NCBI GenBank assembly: GCA_902573425.1
Contig: CACGJO010000001.1
Coordinates: 124,001 to 188,000 of the forward strand
Reading direction: 5' to 3'
Source of the DNA: an uncultured Pelagibacteraceae bacterium
Lineage (GTDB): Bacteria > Pseudomonadota > Alphaproteobacteria > Pelagibacterales > Pelagibacteraceae
Length of the DNA stretch: 64,000 nucleotides
Within the stretch, counting starts at the first letter, position 1. Each line of letters opens with the position of its first letter. The notes under the pieces are model-generated. The model worked only from the letters and a program-made list of their open reading frames with translations, had not been told where the DNA came from and did not search any database. Of this stretch, positions 39,781 to 50,299 are shown in pieces. Both the position numbers and the translations under genes were made by a program.

Positions 39781-41655
39781 TTATTTTTCTAGAAAACTTT
39801 TCAATTGTTTAGATCTGCTTGGGTGTTTAAGCTTTCTTAGTGCCTTAGCCTCAATTTGTCTAATTCTTTCTCTTGTAACTGAAAATTGAAGACCAACTTC
39901 TTCGAGGGTATGGTCTGTGTTCATGCCTATGCCAAATCTCATTCTTAAAACTCTTTCTTCACGAGGAGTTAGAGAAGCTAGAATTTTTGTTGTCGACTCG
40001 CTTAGGTTCGATCGAATTGCTGTATCTAATGGCTGCAAAGCATTTTTGTCTTCGATAAAATCACCTAAACTACTATCTTCTTCGTCTCCCACAGGAGTTT
40101 CGAGAGAAACAGGTTCTTTAGAAATTTTTAAAACTTTTCTCACTTTCTCAAGAGGCATTGCTAATTTTTTTGCCAACTCTTCTGGGGTAGCTTCCCTGCC
40201 GAATTCACTTAAAATTTGCCTTTGTGTTCTCACAATTTTATTAATGGTTTCAATCATGTGAACTGGGATTCTTATGGTTCTAGCTTGGTCAGCTATTGAT
40301 CTTGTTATTGCTTGTCTGATCCACCAAGTAGCATAAGTGGAGAACTTGTATCCCCTTCTATATTCAAATTTATCCACTGCTTTCATTAAACCAATATTAC
40401 CTTCTTGAATAAGGTCTAAAAATTGTAACCCTCTGTTCGTATATTTTTTTGCAATTGATATTACTAATCTTAGGTTTGCTTCAACCATTTCTTTTTTAGC
40501 AATTCTTGATTCTCTTTCTCCTTTTTGTATTCTTTTTACTAATTCTTTAAATTCTCCAACTGGTAACTCAATTTTCTTACTAAATTCAATTAATCTGTCT
40601 CTAATTTCATCAAAATCTTTTCTGTGTTTCTTGAAAAAATTTTTCCAAATTTTGTTCTCCTGTAAAAAGCTTTCGAACTTTGGATTAACTTCATTTCCAA
40701 TATAATATTTTAAAAATTCAGACCTTGAAATTTTACTTTCAATTGCTAATCTTAAAAGTACACCTTCAAGGGAGAGTATTTTTTTATTTTCTTTATAATG
40801 TGATTGGACTAATTCTTCGACAATTGAGCTACTAAGTTGTAAATTTTTAAAGCCTTCAACTAAAATAGATTGAATTTTTTTAAAATTTTTATTTTTTGAT
40901 ACAGATAATTCTTTTCCATTTAAAATACAATTTAGTTTTTCAATTTGATATTTTTTAAGTTTTACATAGTATTTTGATAAATTTTCAATAGTACTAAGTA
41001 TTTTGGGTTTAATTTCCTCCTCCATCGCCGCGAGAGATACATTAAATTCATCTTCTTCTTCGTATTGCTGCTCTTCCTGACTTTTTTCTTTATCATTTGA
41101 ATCTTTTTTTATTTCTTTTTTATCAACTGCTTTAGTTAATTTATTTTTTTTATTATTATTTGATGCGTCGTTCTCAAAATCCTCGTAGGTTGAATCGATA
41201 TCAATAATATCTCTTATGAGTAACTCTCCTTTTTCGAGTTGATCTTTCCATTCAAACATTTTTTTAGCTATAATTGGACTTTGGGTGAGTGCGTTGATCA
41301 TTAGATCTTTACCTGCCTCTATCCTCTTGGCAATTGCAATCTCGCCTTCTCTGGAAAGTAATTCAACACCTCCCATTTCACGTAGATACATTCTTATGGG
41401 ATCATCACTTTTTTCAGATGTTTTATCCGCTTGATCAGAAGATGCGTCTTTCTTTTTTGGTTTTTGGAAATCGCCTTTTTTTTGAACTAAAGAAACTTTT
41501 TTTTCAAAAATTATAAATACTGCCTTTTCAACATTTTCTTGGGTACTATTTCTTTTTCCTAGTGATTTACCCAGTTCCTCATAGGTAATAAAACCTCTTT
41601 GCAGTCCTTTGTCTAAAAGTCGCTCGAATGATTTTGTTATTAATTTTTTGATCAT
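39781..41655 (-). CDS. rpoD: housekeeping sigma factor RpoD (sigma-70)
   Basis: A 624-residue primary sigma factor. Region 1.1 (residues 1-50), a long acidic non-conserved insert, region 2 with [19 protein letters not shown] and the -10 recognition helix, region 3, and region 4.2 with [20 protein letters not shown] are all present. With dnaG and yqeY upstream it forms the classical macromolecular-synthesis operon lacking rpsU. It is the last gene, 61 bases after dnaG. Confidence 0.98.
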   Translation of the reverse strand: MIKKLITKSFERLLDKGLQRGFITYEELGKSLGKRNSTQENVEKAVFIIFEKKVSLVQKKGDFQKPKKKDASSDQADKTSEKSDDPIRMYLREMGGVELLSREGEIAIAKRIEAGKDLMINALTQSPIIAKKMFEWKDQLEKGELLIRDIIDIDSTYEDFENDASNNNKKNKLTKAVDKKEIKKDSNDKEKSQEEQQYEEEDEFNVSLAAMEEEIKPKILSTIENLSKYYVKLKKYQIEKLNCILNGKELSVSKNKNFKKIQSILVEGFKNLQLSSSIVEELVQSHYKENKKILSLEGVLLRLAIESKISRSEFLKYYIGNEVNPKFESFLQENKIWKNFFKKHRKDFDEIRDRLIEFSKKIELPVGEFKELVKRIQKGERESRIAKKEMVEANLRLVISIAKKYTNRGLQFLDLIQEGNIGLMKAVDKFEYRRGYKFSTYATWWIRQAITRSIADQARTIRIPVHMIETINKIVRTQRQILSEFGREATPEELAKKLAMPLEKVRKVLKISKEPVSLETPVGDEEDSSLGDFIEDKNALQPLDTAIRSNLSESTTKILASLTPREERVLRMRFGIGMNTDHTLEEVGLQFSVTRERIRQIEAKALRKLKHPSRSKQLKSFLEK

Positions 41656-41716
41656 AGAGATTTAGATATGATGTGTAGTATATATATGTACAAATATCAA
41701 AAAATCTATACTTAAA

Positions 41717-43483
41717 TTACTCTTTGTTTATCTTACTTTTTAACTCGATTAAGTCGGAATAAGCCTTTTCATCAAAATCCTTCATTAATTTACTCTCCAG
41801 TTCATCTATTTTTTTTGAAAACTTAATTTCATTTAATTCTTTTAATATTTCATTGAGCAATTCAATTTGTTGATTATTGTCTTTCTTTAAAAAAATATTT
41901 TTTATAAATGAGTTTTGACCTATATCTTTTATTAGATTTGGGTATTTGTTTTGAAGACTTTTCAAGTTATTTTCATTAAAATTATTTGAAAGGATCAGAT
42001 CTAATAACTCTGACTTCAGGGAATTTAAGCTCTTTGAAGAAAATACAATATCTTTAAAAATTTCTATTCTGGGCGAAATAAGTTCTGGATAATTGAGCAT
42101 AATAAATAATATTGAATATTCTTTAATTTCTTCCTTTGAAAGATGTTCTTTTTCAGATGCGATTTTTTTTGTTTCATTAAGTATTTTAAAGTTATCTATT
42201 TTTTTTCTTTTACTATACTGCTGTAAAGGAGTTAAATTTCTAATCTTTTCTAAATAGAATTCTAAAATATGTTTTCTTAAAGTTTCGTCTTTTATGGTTC
42301 TGCAGAGACTCTTAAATTTTTTTTCAAATTTTGTTGCCGCAAATGGATCATTTCTATCGAGATCATTTGAATATATTTTCCATATAAAATCTTGAATAGA
42401 TAGTTTTGACTTTAAAAAATTCACAAATAAATCTTTGCCTTTTTCTTTAATATAATCATCTGGGTCAACTCCATTTCTTAAAGATACAAAATTAATTTTA
42501 TTATTTTCCCTTATAAAAGGGAGTAAACTCTCTGCTATACGGAGGGCTGCCCTTTGCCCACTACTATCACCATCAAGACAAACTATTGGGTCAGAAAAGA
42601 ATTTCCAAATCAAATTGATTTGATTTTCTGTTAAAGCAGTACCTGAATTAGATACCACATTTTTTATACCTGACGAATAAATGCTTATAACGTCCATATA
42701 TCCTTCAACTATAATGACTTCCTCATTTTCTTTCGGAAAAGATTTGGCTTTTTCTAAATTAAAAACATGTCTACCTTTTTTATAAAATTCTGTTTCAGGG
42801 GAATTAATATATTTTGCATATTTACCGTCTTTAATAATTCTTCCGCCAAAAGCAATAACATCTCCTGTTATATTTTTGATTGGAAATATTATTCTTGAAT
42901 TAAATCTATTTGCAAATCTATTTCGTTTTTCATCTTTAAAAAATAAACCAGTTTCCATAATTTCTTTATCCGAAAACTTTTGAGAAATAATATTATAAAA
43001 TTCTGAGTTATAGGGAACATATCCTAATTTAAATTCCAATATTGTAGTCTTGCCAATTCCCCTTTTTTCCAAATAGTTTAGGGCGCTTGTATCTTCTGAG
43101 AAGATTATTTTATTATGGTATTCAGCAAAATCTTTTAAAATATTTTTATATGTCTCGTATCTTTTTTCTTTTTCTGCATCAAATTTTGAAAATTTATAAG
43201 GTTGCATACCTGCCTGTAAAGCCAGTTGTCTTACAGCTTCTCCAAATTTGATAGATTGTGTTTTCATAACAAAATCAAAAATATTCCCATGCTCTCCTGA
43301 ACTAAAACAATGATAAAAACGTTTTTCATCGCTTACTGTGAAAGAAGGAGTTTTTTCAGTTGTAAAGGGAGATATTCCAATAAACTCTTTTCCCCTTTTT
43401 TTTAGCGCCACTGATTTTCCAACAACTTCTGAAACTTTTAATCTAAGCTTAATTTCTTCTAAATAGTTTTTCGGATATTTCAT
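41717..43483 (-). CDS. dnaG: DNA primase DnaG with a degenerate zinc site
   Basis: A 588-residue primase that lays RNA primers at the replication fork. The Toprim core EGYMDVIS and DGDSSGQRAA with the catalytic acidic residues is intact. The N-terminal zinc-binding domain is recognisable by its frame (EKTPSFTVSDEKRFYHCF) but three of the four usual ligands are changed: Ser38 and Thr41 replace the first Cys and His, and Ser62 replaces the last Cys; only Cys59 remains. So the fold seems kept while zinc is lost. The C-terminal helicase-binding region is low in conservation. The gene starts 1 base after yqeY ends. Confidence 0.95.
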   Translation of the reverse strand: MKYPKNYLEEIKLRLKVSEVVGKSVALKKRGKEFIGISPFTTEKTPSFTVSDEKRFYHCFSSGEHGNIFDFVMKTQSIKFGEAVRQLALQAGMQPYKFSKFDAEKEKRYETYKNILKDFAEYHNKIIFSEDTSALNYLEKRGIGKTTILEFKLGYVPYNSEFYNIISQKFSDKEIMETGLFFKDEKRNRFANRFNSRIIFPIKNITGDVIAFGGRIIKDGKYAKYINSPETEFYKKGRHVFNLEKAKSFPKENEEVIIVEGYMDVISIYSSGIKNVVSNSGTALTENQINLIWKFFSDPIVCLDGDSSGQRAALRIAESLLPFIRENNKINFVSLRNGVDPDDYIKEKGKDLFVNFLKSKLSIQDFIWKIYSNDLDRNDPFAATKFEKKFKSLCRTIKDETLRKHILEFYLEKIRNLTPLQQYSKRKKIDNFKILNETKKIASEKEHLSKEEIKEYSILFIMLNYPELISPRIEIFKDIVFSSKSLNSLKSELLDLILSNNFNENNLKSLQNKYPNLIKDIGQNSFIKNIFLKKDNNQQIELLNEILKELNEIKFSKKIDELESKLMKDFDEKAYSDLIELKSKINKE

Positions 43484-43484
43484 T

Positions 43485-43940
43485 TTAATTTAAATTAGCT
43501 TTTATAATTTTACTCACCTTAGAAAAATCCAAAACATCAGAATAATCTTTTTTCAATGCAGACATTACTTTACCCATATCTTTAACTGAACTGGCGCCAA
43601 CTTTTTTGATTGTATCTAAACATATCTTTTTTGTTTCTTCTTCATTTAATTGTTTTGGTAAAAATTCATTTATAATTTTTATTTCTGACATTTCATTTTC
43701 AACTAATTCATTTCTTCCACCCTTCTTGTATGCTTCACAAGAATCATTACGCTGTTTAACCATTTTTTTAAGAAGTGAAATCAGATCATTGTCAGACAAA
43801 GTTTGCTTATCTTTGAGCTTTTTAGCAATCAATGTATCTTTGATTGCGGCAACTACTAGGCGTAAAGTCGAATAGGTTTTTTTATCCTTATTTTTTAAAG
43901 CCTCATTGAGCTTAGTTTCTATTTTGCTTTGAAGGGACAT
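43485..43940 (-). CDS. yqeY: GatB/YqeY-domain protein
   Basis: A 151-residue helical protein of the GatB/YqeY family. Segments such as RLVVAAIKDTLIAKKL, KMVKQRNDSCEAYKKGGR and the C-terminal DMGKVMSALKKDYSD are typical. Family members share the tail domain of the amidotransferase subunit GatB and may bind tRNA, but the role of the stand-alone protein is not defined. It heads the dnaG-rpoD run and diverges from carA over 126 bases. Confidence 0.88.
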   Translation of the reverse strand: MSLQSKIETKLNEALKNKDKKTYSTLRLVVAAIKDTLIAKKLKDKQTLSDNDLISLLKKMVKQRNDSCEAYKKGGRNELVENEMSEIKIINEFLPKQLNEEETKKICLDTIKKVGASSVKDMGKVMSALKKDYSDVLDFSKVSKIIKANLN

Positions 43941-43996
43941 AAGATTTTATAAACTTACTTTAATCACATTTTTTTTCAAAAGAAAAAAGAATGGGG

Positions 43997-44025
43997 TTGA
44001 CGACTGTTGACCTTTTTCATATAAA
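43997..44025 (+). promoter_or_regulatory. predicted carAB promoter
   Basis: TTGACG (43997-44002), a 17-base spacer and TATAAA (44020-44025) form the closest match to a sigma-70 promoter in the window. Transcription would start near 44032. A second TTGAC lies in the spacer and may be a coincidence. Confidence 0.7.
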
Positions 44026-44029
44026 GCCC

Positions 44030-44051
44030 AAAACCTTAAATATAAGGTTTT
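44030..44051 (+). promoter_or_regulatory. hairpin in the carA leader
   Basis: AAAACCTTA and TAAGGTTTT pair perfectly over 9 bp around an AATA loop and are followed by TTCTTT. It starts at about the predicted transcription start, so it would sit at the 5' end of carAB mRNA. It could stabilise the mRNA or act in attenuation. Confidence 0.5.
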
Positions 44052-44066
44052 TCTTTAACTCATGAG

Positions 44067-45272
44067 TTGTATTTGAGACATATTAAAAATAAAAAAAAAA
44101 ATAATTCACATAATTTTTCAACAGGTATTTTAGTTTTTGAGGATGGCACCAGATTTTTTGGCAAAGGTATTGGCTTCGAAGGAAATGCGGTTGGGGAAGT
44201 TTGCTTTAATACTTCTATAACAGGTTATCAAGAAATTATTACAGACCCGTCTTATTCAGATCAGATTATAAATTTTACTTTTCCACATATTGGTAACGTC
44301 GGTACAAATCCGGAGGATAATGAAGCTGACAAAGCTTGGGTGAAAGGTGTTATTCTTAATTGCAACATAACGGAACCATCAAATTATAGATCCATAAAAA
44401 AATTAGATATTTGGCTTAAAAAGAGAAAAATTGTTGGGATTGTAAATTTAGATACTAGAATAATTACAAATTATATAAGGGACAAAGGTGCTCCAAAAGG
44501 AATAATACAATTTTCAAAAAAAAGTAAACATAATATAAAAGAGCTTGTCAAAAAATCTAAATCCTGGAAAGGACTTCTGGGTTTAGATTTGGCCAAAAAA
44601 GTTACTTGTAAAAATAGTTATACTTGGAATTCTTTAAAGTCTTGGGATAAAAAAAAAGGATATTTAAAGAATAAAAAAAACCTATTTAAAATCATTGCTA
44701 TCGATTATGGAATTAAAAAAAATCAGTTGAGATGCTTTTCTGATATTAATTGTAAGGTTATTGTTGTCCCTGCAAATTATTCGGCAGAAAATATAATGAA
44801 TTTTAAGCCAGATGGTATTTTTTTATCTAATGGCCCAGGTGATCCGGCTGCGACTGGAAAATATGCTATTCCAATTATAAAAAAATTGATTGGATATAAA
44901 ATTCCAATTTTTGGTATTTGTTTGGGTCATCAAATTTTATCATTAGCTCTTGGCGCAAAGACAAAAAAAATGTCACTAGGTCATAGAGGGGCAAATCATC
45001 CTGTGAAAGATTTGTTGACAGATAAAGTTGAAATTACAAGTCAAAATCATGGTTTTGAGGTTGACGAAAAATCTATTCCAAAAAATGTAAAGGTTACTCA
45101 TAAGTCTTTGTTTGATGGGAGCGTTGAGGGGATAGAGGTAAAAAATAAAAAATTATTTTCGGTTCAATACCACCCAGAGGCAAATCCAGGACCACAAGAT
45201 AGTAAATATTTATTCGAAAAATTCTTAAATAACATCAAAACAAAAAAAAATGCCAAAAAGAAAAGATATTAA
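44067..45272 (+). CDS. carA: carbamoyl-phosphate synthase small subunit
   Basis: A glutaminase subunit of about 400 residues that hydrolyses glutamine and passes ammonia to CarB. It has the N-terminal CarA domain ([18 protein letters not shown]) and a class I amidotransferase domain with the nucleophile in GICLGHQ and the catalytic His and Glu in YHPEANPGP. No in-frame ATG lies ahead of the conserved N-terminus. TTG at 44067 (or 44073) seems to be the start, an uncommon choice here; an ATG at 44062 is in another frame and stops after four codons. It overlaps carB by 23 bases. Confidence 0.93.
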   Translation: MYLRHIKNKKKNNSHNFSTGILVFEDGTRFFGKGIGFEGNAVGEVCFNTSITGYQEIITDPSYSDQIINFTFPHIGNVGTNPEDNEADKAWVKGVILNCNITEPSNYRSIKKLDIWLKKRKIVGIVNLDTRIITNYIRDKGAPKGIIQFSKKSKHNIKELVKKSKSWKGLLGLDLAKKVTCKNSYTWNSLKSWDKKKGYLKNKKNLFKIIAIDYGIKKNQLRCFSDINCKVIVVPANYSAENIMNFKPDGIFLSNGPGDPAATGKYAIPIIKKLIGYKIPIFGICLGHQILSLALGAKTKKMSLGHRGANHPVKDLLTDKVEITSQNHGFEVDEKSIPKNVKVTHKSLFDGSVEGIEVKNKKLFSVQYHPEANPGPQDSKYLFEKFLNNIKTKKNAKKKRY

Positions 45273-48200
45273 AAAAATTTTAGTAATTGGAGCTGGACCA
45301 ATTGTTATTGGCCAGGCTTGTGAATTTGATTATTCTGGAACACAGGCATGTAAAGCTCTAAAAGATGAAGGTTATAAAGTAATATTAATTAATTCTAATC
45401 CCGCAACAATTATGACTGACCCGGATGTAGCAGATAAAACTTATATTGAGCCAATTACATCAGAAATTGTTGAAAAAATAATTAAAAAAGAAAAACCAAA
45501 TGCAATTTTACCTACTATGGGTGGCCAAACTGCTTTGAATACAGCGATCTCAATGGAAAAAAAAGGAATACTAAAAAAAAATAAAGTTGAGTTGATTGGT
45601 GCAAAAGCAAAGGCAATATCAAAAGCTGAAGACAGAGATTTATTTAGAAAATCAATGAAAGAGATTGATTTAGATTTGCCTAAGTCTGAGATAATAAACT
45701 CATTTGATAATTCAAAAAAAGTTTTAAAAAAAATTGGTTTACCAGCAATTATAAGGCCCTCTTTCACTTTAGGTGGTTCTGGAGGTGGAATAGCAAAAAA
45801 TAAAAAAGAATTTTTCAGTTTAATAAAATCTGGTCTTAGCGAATCTCCACAAAATCAAGTTTTAGTAGAAGAGTCGCTTGAAGGTTGGAAAGAATTTGAA
45901 ATGGAAGTTGTGAGAGACAAAAAGGATAACTGTATAATAATCTGTTCAATTGAAAACGTAGACCCGATGGGAACTCATACTGGTGACTCGGTTACGGTTG
46001 CTCCAGCATTAACTCTCACAGATAAAGAATTTCAAATAATGAGAAATGCTTCAATTGAATGCTTGAGAAAAATTGGTGTTGAAACTGGTGGTTCAAATGT
46101 TCAATTTGCAATTAATCCCAAAAACGGCAGGATGGTTATCATTGAGATGAATCCTAGAGTCTCTAGATCTTCAGCTTTAGCGTCAAAAGCTACTGGCTTT
46201 CCAATTGCAAAAATTGCTGCGAAATTAGCTGTAGGGTACACATTGGATGAGTTAACAAATGAGATAACTGGAACAACGCCTGCATCATTTGAACCAACAA
46301 TAGATTATGTTGTAACAAAAATTCCGAGGTTCACATTCGAAAAATTCAAATCAGCAAAACCTAAATTAGGAACATCAATGAAATCAGTTGGTGAGGCTAT
46401 GTCTATTGGCAGAAACTTCAAAGAATCCTTTCAAAAGGGGTTAGTATCGCTTGAAATAGGATACAAAGGTTTAGACTCTTTAAGTAAATTAACAAATAAA
46501 GAATTGAGAAATAAATTAGCTCAAAATTTACCTGACAAACTTTTAGTTATAGCGGAAGCATTTAGAAGAAGAATTACTTTGAAAAATATTTATAAAATTA
46601 CGCAGATTGATCCTTGGTTTTTAGAACAAATTTCAGATTTAGTTTTTGAAGAGAAAAAATTAAAAAGAAAAGGAATCCCAAAAACTTTTAAAGAATTATC
46701 TCATATCAAATCAATTGGATTTTCTGATGATAAAATTGCTGAACTTACAAAAAAAAGTATTAAAGTAGTTGAGAAACAAAGAAAAAAATTAGGTGTATTT
46801 CCAGTTTTCAAAAAAATTGACACATGTGCTGCTGAATTTAAATCTGATACTCCTTATATGTATTCAACTTATCAAAACTTAACATCTGATAAATCTGCAT
46901 GCGAGTCTAATCCAACAAATAAAAAGAAAATTATTATATTGGGTGGTGGGCCCAATAGAATAGGACAAGGAATAGAGTTTGATTACTGTTGTTGTCAGGC
47001 AAGTTTTGCTTTGAAACAAAAAAAATATGAAACTATTATGATTAATTGCAACCCGGAGACTGTTTCGACTGATTACGATACCAGTGACAGATTATACTTT
47101 GAGCCTTTAATTGAGGAAAATGTTTTAAACATAATTAATAAAGAGAGAGAAAATGGTAAATTAATAGGTGTAATAGCTCAGTTTGGAGGTCAAACCCCAA
47201 TAAAATTAGCAAAAGTTTTAGATGAAAATAATATCCCTATCTTAGGTACACAATTCGACTCCATTGATCTTTCAGAAGATAGAGAAAGATTCAAAAAAGT
47301 ACTTATTAGTGAGAATTTAAAACAAGCAGAAAGCGGAATAGCAAAAAATAAGTATGAGGCATTTAGAATTGCAAACAAAATAGGTTTTCCAATTGTAATT
47401 AGACCATCTTATGTTCTTGGAGGACGGGGTATGGAAATAATTTATAGTCAATTAGACTTAAGAAAATATATAGATGAAGCTGTAAGAGTTTCAGGTTCAA
47501 ACCCAGTTCTGATCGATAAGTTTTTAAATGATGCAATAGAGGTAGATGTTGATGCGATTTCAGACGGAAAAAAAGTTTTTATTGCAGGGATTATGGAGCA
47601 CATTGAGGAAGCAGGAATTCATTCAGGGGACTCGGCTTGTTCACTGCCTCCTTATACTTTGAAAAAAGATGTTGTTAAAGAAATAGAATATCAAACAAAA
47701 CAATTAGCTATTGCTCTTAAGGTAATTGGTTTAATAAACATCCAATTTGCAGTAAAAGATAAAGAAATTTATGTGTTAGAGGTAAATCCAAGGGCTAGCA
47801 GAACTGTTCCTTTCGTTTCTAAAGCCACAGGGCTCCCAATTGCAAAAATAGCATCTAGAGTAATGGCAGGCGAGAAATTGTCAAAATTTAGTTTGAATAA
47901 AAAAAATAAAAACTCTTTTGCTGTTAAAGAGGCTGTTTTTCCTTTCAATAGATTTCCCGAAGTTGATGTTCTTTTAGGTCCTGAAATGAAATCTACTGGT
48001 GAAGCAATGGGGTTTGATCAAAACTTCGGTTTATCCTTTGCAAAAAGCCAAATTGCAAGTAATAATAGCATACCACAAAAAGGCACAGCATTTATTTCGG
48101 TTAAAGATAAGGATAAAGAAAAAATTTTAATAAATGCAAAAAAATTAATTAAACTAGGTTTTTCTATTTTCGCGACCTCTGGAACCGCAAGGTATTTAAC

Positions 48201-48468
48201 CACTAATGGTATTAAATGTAAAAAGATAAATAAAGTAAGTCAAGGATCACCTCATATAGTGGAAAAATTAAATAACAAAAATATCTCTTTAGTAATTAAT
48301 ACTACCGAGGGTAAAGAGTCGATATCTGACTCATTCGGACTGAGAAGATCAAGTTTGATGAACAGAATTCCATATTTTACTACGATGCCTGCAGCAAATG
48401 CATGTGTTGAGTCTATTGATGCTTTAAAAAAATTTCCTATTAAAGTAAGAGCTCTTCAAGATAACTAA
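45250..48468 (+). CDS. carB: carbamoyl-phosphate synthase large subunit
   Basis: A 1072-residue synthase making carbamoyl phosphate for arginine and pyrimidine synthesis. It shows the two ATP-grasp halves ([19 protein letters not shown] near the start and [18 protein letters not shown] near residue 565), each with [11 protein letters not shown] or [10 protein letters not shown] motifs and the [13 protein letters not shown] metal site. A C-terminal MGS allosteric domain ([22 protein letters not shown]) is present. The end overlaps the convergent zinc-ribbon gene by 4 bases. Confidence 0.98.
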   Translation: MPKRKDIKKILVIGAGPIVIGQACEFDYSGTQACKALKDEGYKVILINSNPATIMTDPDVADKTYIEPITSEIVEKIIKKEKPNAILPTMGGQTALNTAISMEKKGILKKNKVELIGAKAKAISKAEDRDLFRKSMKEIDLDLPKSEIINSFDNSKKVLKKIGLPAIIRPSFTLGGSGGGIAKNKKEFFSLIKSGLSESPQNQVLVEESLEGWKEFEMEVVRDKKDNCIIICSIENVDPMGTHTGDSVTVAPALTLTDKEFQIMRNASIECLRKIGVETGGSNVQFAINPKNGRMVIIEMNPRVSRSSALASKATGFPIAKIAAKLAVGYTLDELTNEITGTTPASFEPTIDYVVTKIPRFTFEKFKSAKPKLGTSMKSVGEAMSIGRNFKESFQKGLVSLEIGYKGLDSLSKLTNKELRNKLAQNLPDKLLVIAEAFRRRITLKNIYKITQIDPWFLEQISDLVFEEKKLKRKGIPKTFKELSHIKSIGFSDDKIAELTKKSIKVVEKQRKKLGVFPVFKKIDTCAAEFKSDTPYMYSTYQNLTSDKSACESNPTNKKKIIILGGGPNRIGQGIEFDYCCCQASFALKQKKYETIMINCNPETVSTDYDTSDRLYFEPLIEENVLNIINKERENGKLIGVIAQFGGQTPIKLAKVLDENNIPILGTQFDSIDLSEDRERFKKVLISENLKQAESGIAKNKYEAFRIANKIGFPIVIRPSYVLGGRGMEIIYSQLDLRKYIDEAVRVSGSNPVLIDKFLNDAIEVDVDAISDGKKVFIAGIMEHIEEAGIHSGDSACSLPPYTLKKDVVKEIEYQTKQLAIALKVIGLINIQFAVKDKEIYVLEVNPRASRTVPFVSKATGLPIAKIASRVMAGEKLSKFSLNKKNKNSFAVKEAVFPFNRFPEVDVLLGPEMKSTGEAMGFDQNFGLSFAKSQIASNNSIPQKGTAFISVKDKDKEKILINAKKLIKLGFSIFATSGTARYLTTNGIKCKKINKVSQGSPHIVEKLNNKNISLVINTTEGKESISDSFGLRRSSLMNRIPYFTTMPAANACVESIDALKKFPIKVRALQDN

Positions 48469-48656
48469 GCTGTACAAGTCATGTCCTGGCCACAACAAAG
48501 AGGCGACTTTATTTTTCCGTGTTCATTAGGACACTTAGATATCTGAACTTTTTTACCGTCCCCAAGACTTAAGTTGTCATTCTGCAAAGGAGAATTACAT
48601 TTAGCGCATGTAGCATTTACAGACATTCCGCATTTTGTACATTCGTATGTAGCCAT
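48465..48656 (-). CDS. small double zinc-ribbon protein
   Basis: A 63-residue protein with eight cysteines: CTKC, CAKC, then C-x(12)-CC-x4-C near the end (KCPNEHGK and LCCGQDMTC). Two CxxC knuckles suggest at least one structural zinc or iron site. The LCCGQDM end vaguely resembles desulforedoxin-type metal sites, but this is not a firm homology. It is a single small gene 19 bases downstream of the oxygenase-like gene on the same strand. I cannot give a function. Confidence 0.7.
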   Translation of the reverse strand: MATYECTKCGMSVNATCAKCNSPLQNDNLSLGDGKKVQISKCPNEHGKIKSPLCCGQDMTCTA

Positions 48657-48675
48657 ATAAAATTATTATACTAAG

Positions 48676-49341
48676 TTATGCTTTAACTTTCCAGTCAGTA
48701 TTAAAGGATACATAATTGACTTGTACGCACCTTCTCTCTTTTTTTATCTCTTTTTTTTCCATTCCATGCCATGTATTTGGACCGCTTGAAAAAAAGTAGC
48801 CATAATTATTTCTATAAGGAACTGTTTTGACTAATTTTAGTTTTTCATCATAAAAATCTGTTCCTAAATTTTCAGACTCATTGAAGGGATTAACAAAAAT
48901 AAGTGAGGAGAGTAATTTTTCTTTTATATCACAGTGTGGTTTAAGCCAAAATCCAGTTCTATCACAAATAACTTCTACTCTCACGAAGGAGTCGGATAAA
49001 TCTTTTTGAATTAAATCACCTATATATTGATGGACATTTTTTGAGCAAAGTTCTTCTACAAAATTTGAAAGATAAGGAAAGTTCTTTGAGTTTTCCTTTG
49101 TAATAAAACATCTGTATTTTTTTGCTTTACCACCAGTTTTTATTCCCTCCCTGTATTTTCCTTCTCCTCCGTCAATAGCTCTTGTTCCGTCATAATTTAA
49201 ACCATCATTAATTGGGTTTGCAATCTCAGCATTGCATACTTCTTTAATTGCTAATTCTGTTAGAGGTTTATTTATTGCCCAATGTTTGAAAGGTTCTTCG
49301 TAAGACTGTAATCTTGATTTTAAAGAATTAAATAATTCCAT
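48676..49341 (-). CDS. 2-oxoglutarate/Fe(II) oxygenase-like protein
   Basis: A 221-residue protein with a likely double-stranded beta-helix core. The iron triad can be read as His136 and Asp138 in KPHCDIK and His192 in NTWHGM, with Arg203 or Arg204 for 2-oxoglutarate in KKERRCVQVNYV. It resembles the small 2OG-Fe(II) oxygenases that hydroxylate proteins, lipids or sugars in bacteria; the substrate is not known. It starts 14 bases inside the ELM1 gene, so the two are probably co-translated. The N-terminal ~40 residues are helical. Confidence 0.7.
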   Translation of the reverse strand: MELFNSLKSRLQSYEEPFKHWAINKPLTELAIKEVCNAEIANPINDGLNYDGTRAIDGGEGKYREGIKTGGKAKKYRCFITKENSKNFPYLSNFVEELCSKNVHQYIGDLIQKDLSDSFVRVEVICDRTGFWLKPHCDIKEKLLSSLIFVNPFNESENLGTDFYDEKLKLVKTVPYRNNYGYFFSSGPNTWHGMEKKEIKKERRCVQVNYVSFNTDWKVKA

Positions 49342-50278
49342 TTTTTTTCATCTTTTCTTTTACAAGTATAGCAGCTTTACTCACTTCGTCTAAGCCATTA
49401 TAGGTCCAGTGTTCAACTTTATTCTCTAAGTTTCTTATTATACCAAGATCCTGAAATAATTTATAAAATTTATTAAATCTGTGAATACTTCTTTTATTTG
49501 ACATTTGCGCAACGTATACTGGTTTTCCCGTAATAGCAGCCTCGGATATCATAGAGGTGGAGTCGCACGTTACAATAATTATATCCGCAAGTCCTAATGA
49601 GGATAAATACGCTTTTTTATCTCTTTCTTTAATCACTAAATGATCTTCGTTAAAATAGTTGTAAGCAAGCTTTAAGATATTTTCTGGTGTTCTATATGAT
49701 GGAATAATAATAAGTTTATATTTTGATGAAATAAACATATTTTTAATTTTTGCAAACATTCTTTGCATATGTTTTTCTGAAAAACTATAATATTTATTTG
49801 GACCTCCAATTATAAAAGCAACAATTTTTTTATCACCTTGATTAGGTTTTAAATAATTAATATTTTTCTGTATTTCTTTATTTGTTAAATAGTGGATAGC
49901 ACCTTTGGTTTTAATCACATTATCACCTATTAAATCATCATGCTCTGGACAAATAATCGAGTCAAAATTATTAAAATTTACTTTTGGATCTTGAATATGG
50001 ATATTAAATATTTCATTTTTAAATCTTCTTTTTAATAAAATTGACGGGATTACACTTTTTCTTCCACAAGAAATTATAACTTTAGAGTCGCAAATAAACT
50101 TCTTTTCAAGTATCCCATCAAAAACCGGGGTAAACTTAGGTGGGACTAGGTTCCAAATATTTTTAAGTTGTATTTTTTCATGCTTAAAACTTAAGCCCAA
50201 AGCATTTGCAAGACCTTCTACCTGACTAATCATGCCGTGCATACCTTGGGTCAAAAGAAGTGCTTTTAATTTTAACAT
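49328..50278 (-). CDS. ELM1-family protein (GT-B-like)
   Basis: A 316-residue member of the mitochondrial fission ELM1 / DUF1022 family. It has a GT-B-like layout with two Rossmann-like halves; IIGGPNKYYSF and the final VTCDSTSMISEAAITGKPVYVAQM segment are typical. In bacteria members are often annotated with nucleotide-sugar enzymes, but no reaction has been proved. It diverges from trxB by 21 bases, so the two promoters must overlap or sit inside coding DNA. It is coupled to the 2OG oxygenase gene. Confidence 0.8.
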   Translation of the reverse strand: MLKLKALLLTQGMHGMISQVEGLANALGLSFKHEKIQLKNIWNLVPPKFTPVFDGILEKKFICDSKVIISCGRKSVIPSILLKRRFKNEIFNIHIQDPKVNFNNFDSIICPEHDDLIGDNVIKTKGAIHYLTNKEIQKNINYLKPNQGDKKIVAFIIGGPNKYYSFSEKHMQRMFAKIKNMFISSKYKLIIIPSYRTPENILKLAYNYFNEDHLVIKERDKKAYLSSLGLADIIIVTCDSTSMISEAAITGKPVYVAQMSNKRSIHRFNKFYKLFQDLGIIRNLENKVEHWTYNGLDEVSKAAILVKEKMKKNGII

Positions 50279-50299
50279 TTATAACTATATATAAATATA

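Noticed and set aside
44062-44076. ATG just before carA.
   Set aside because: It is in another frame and stops after four codons, so it is at best a mini-leader.
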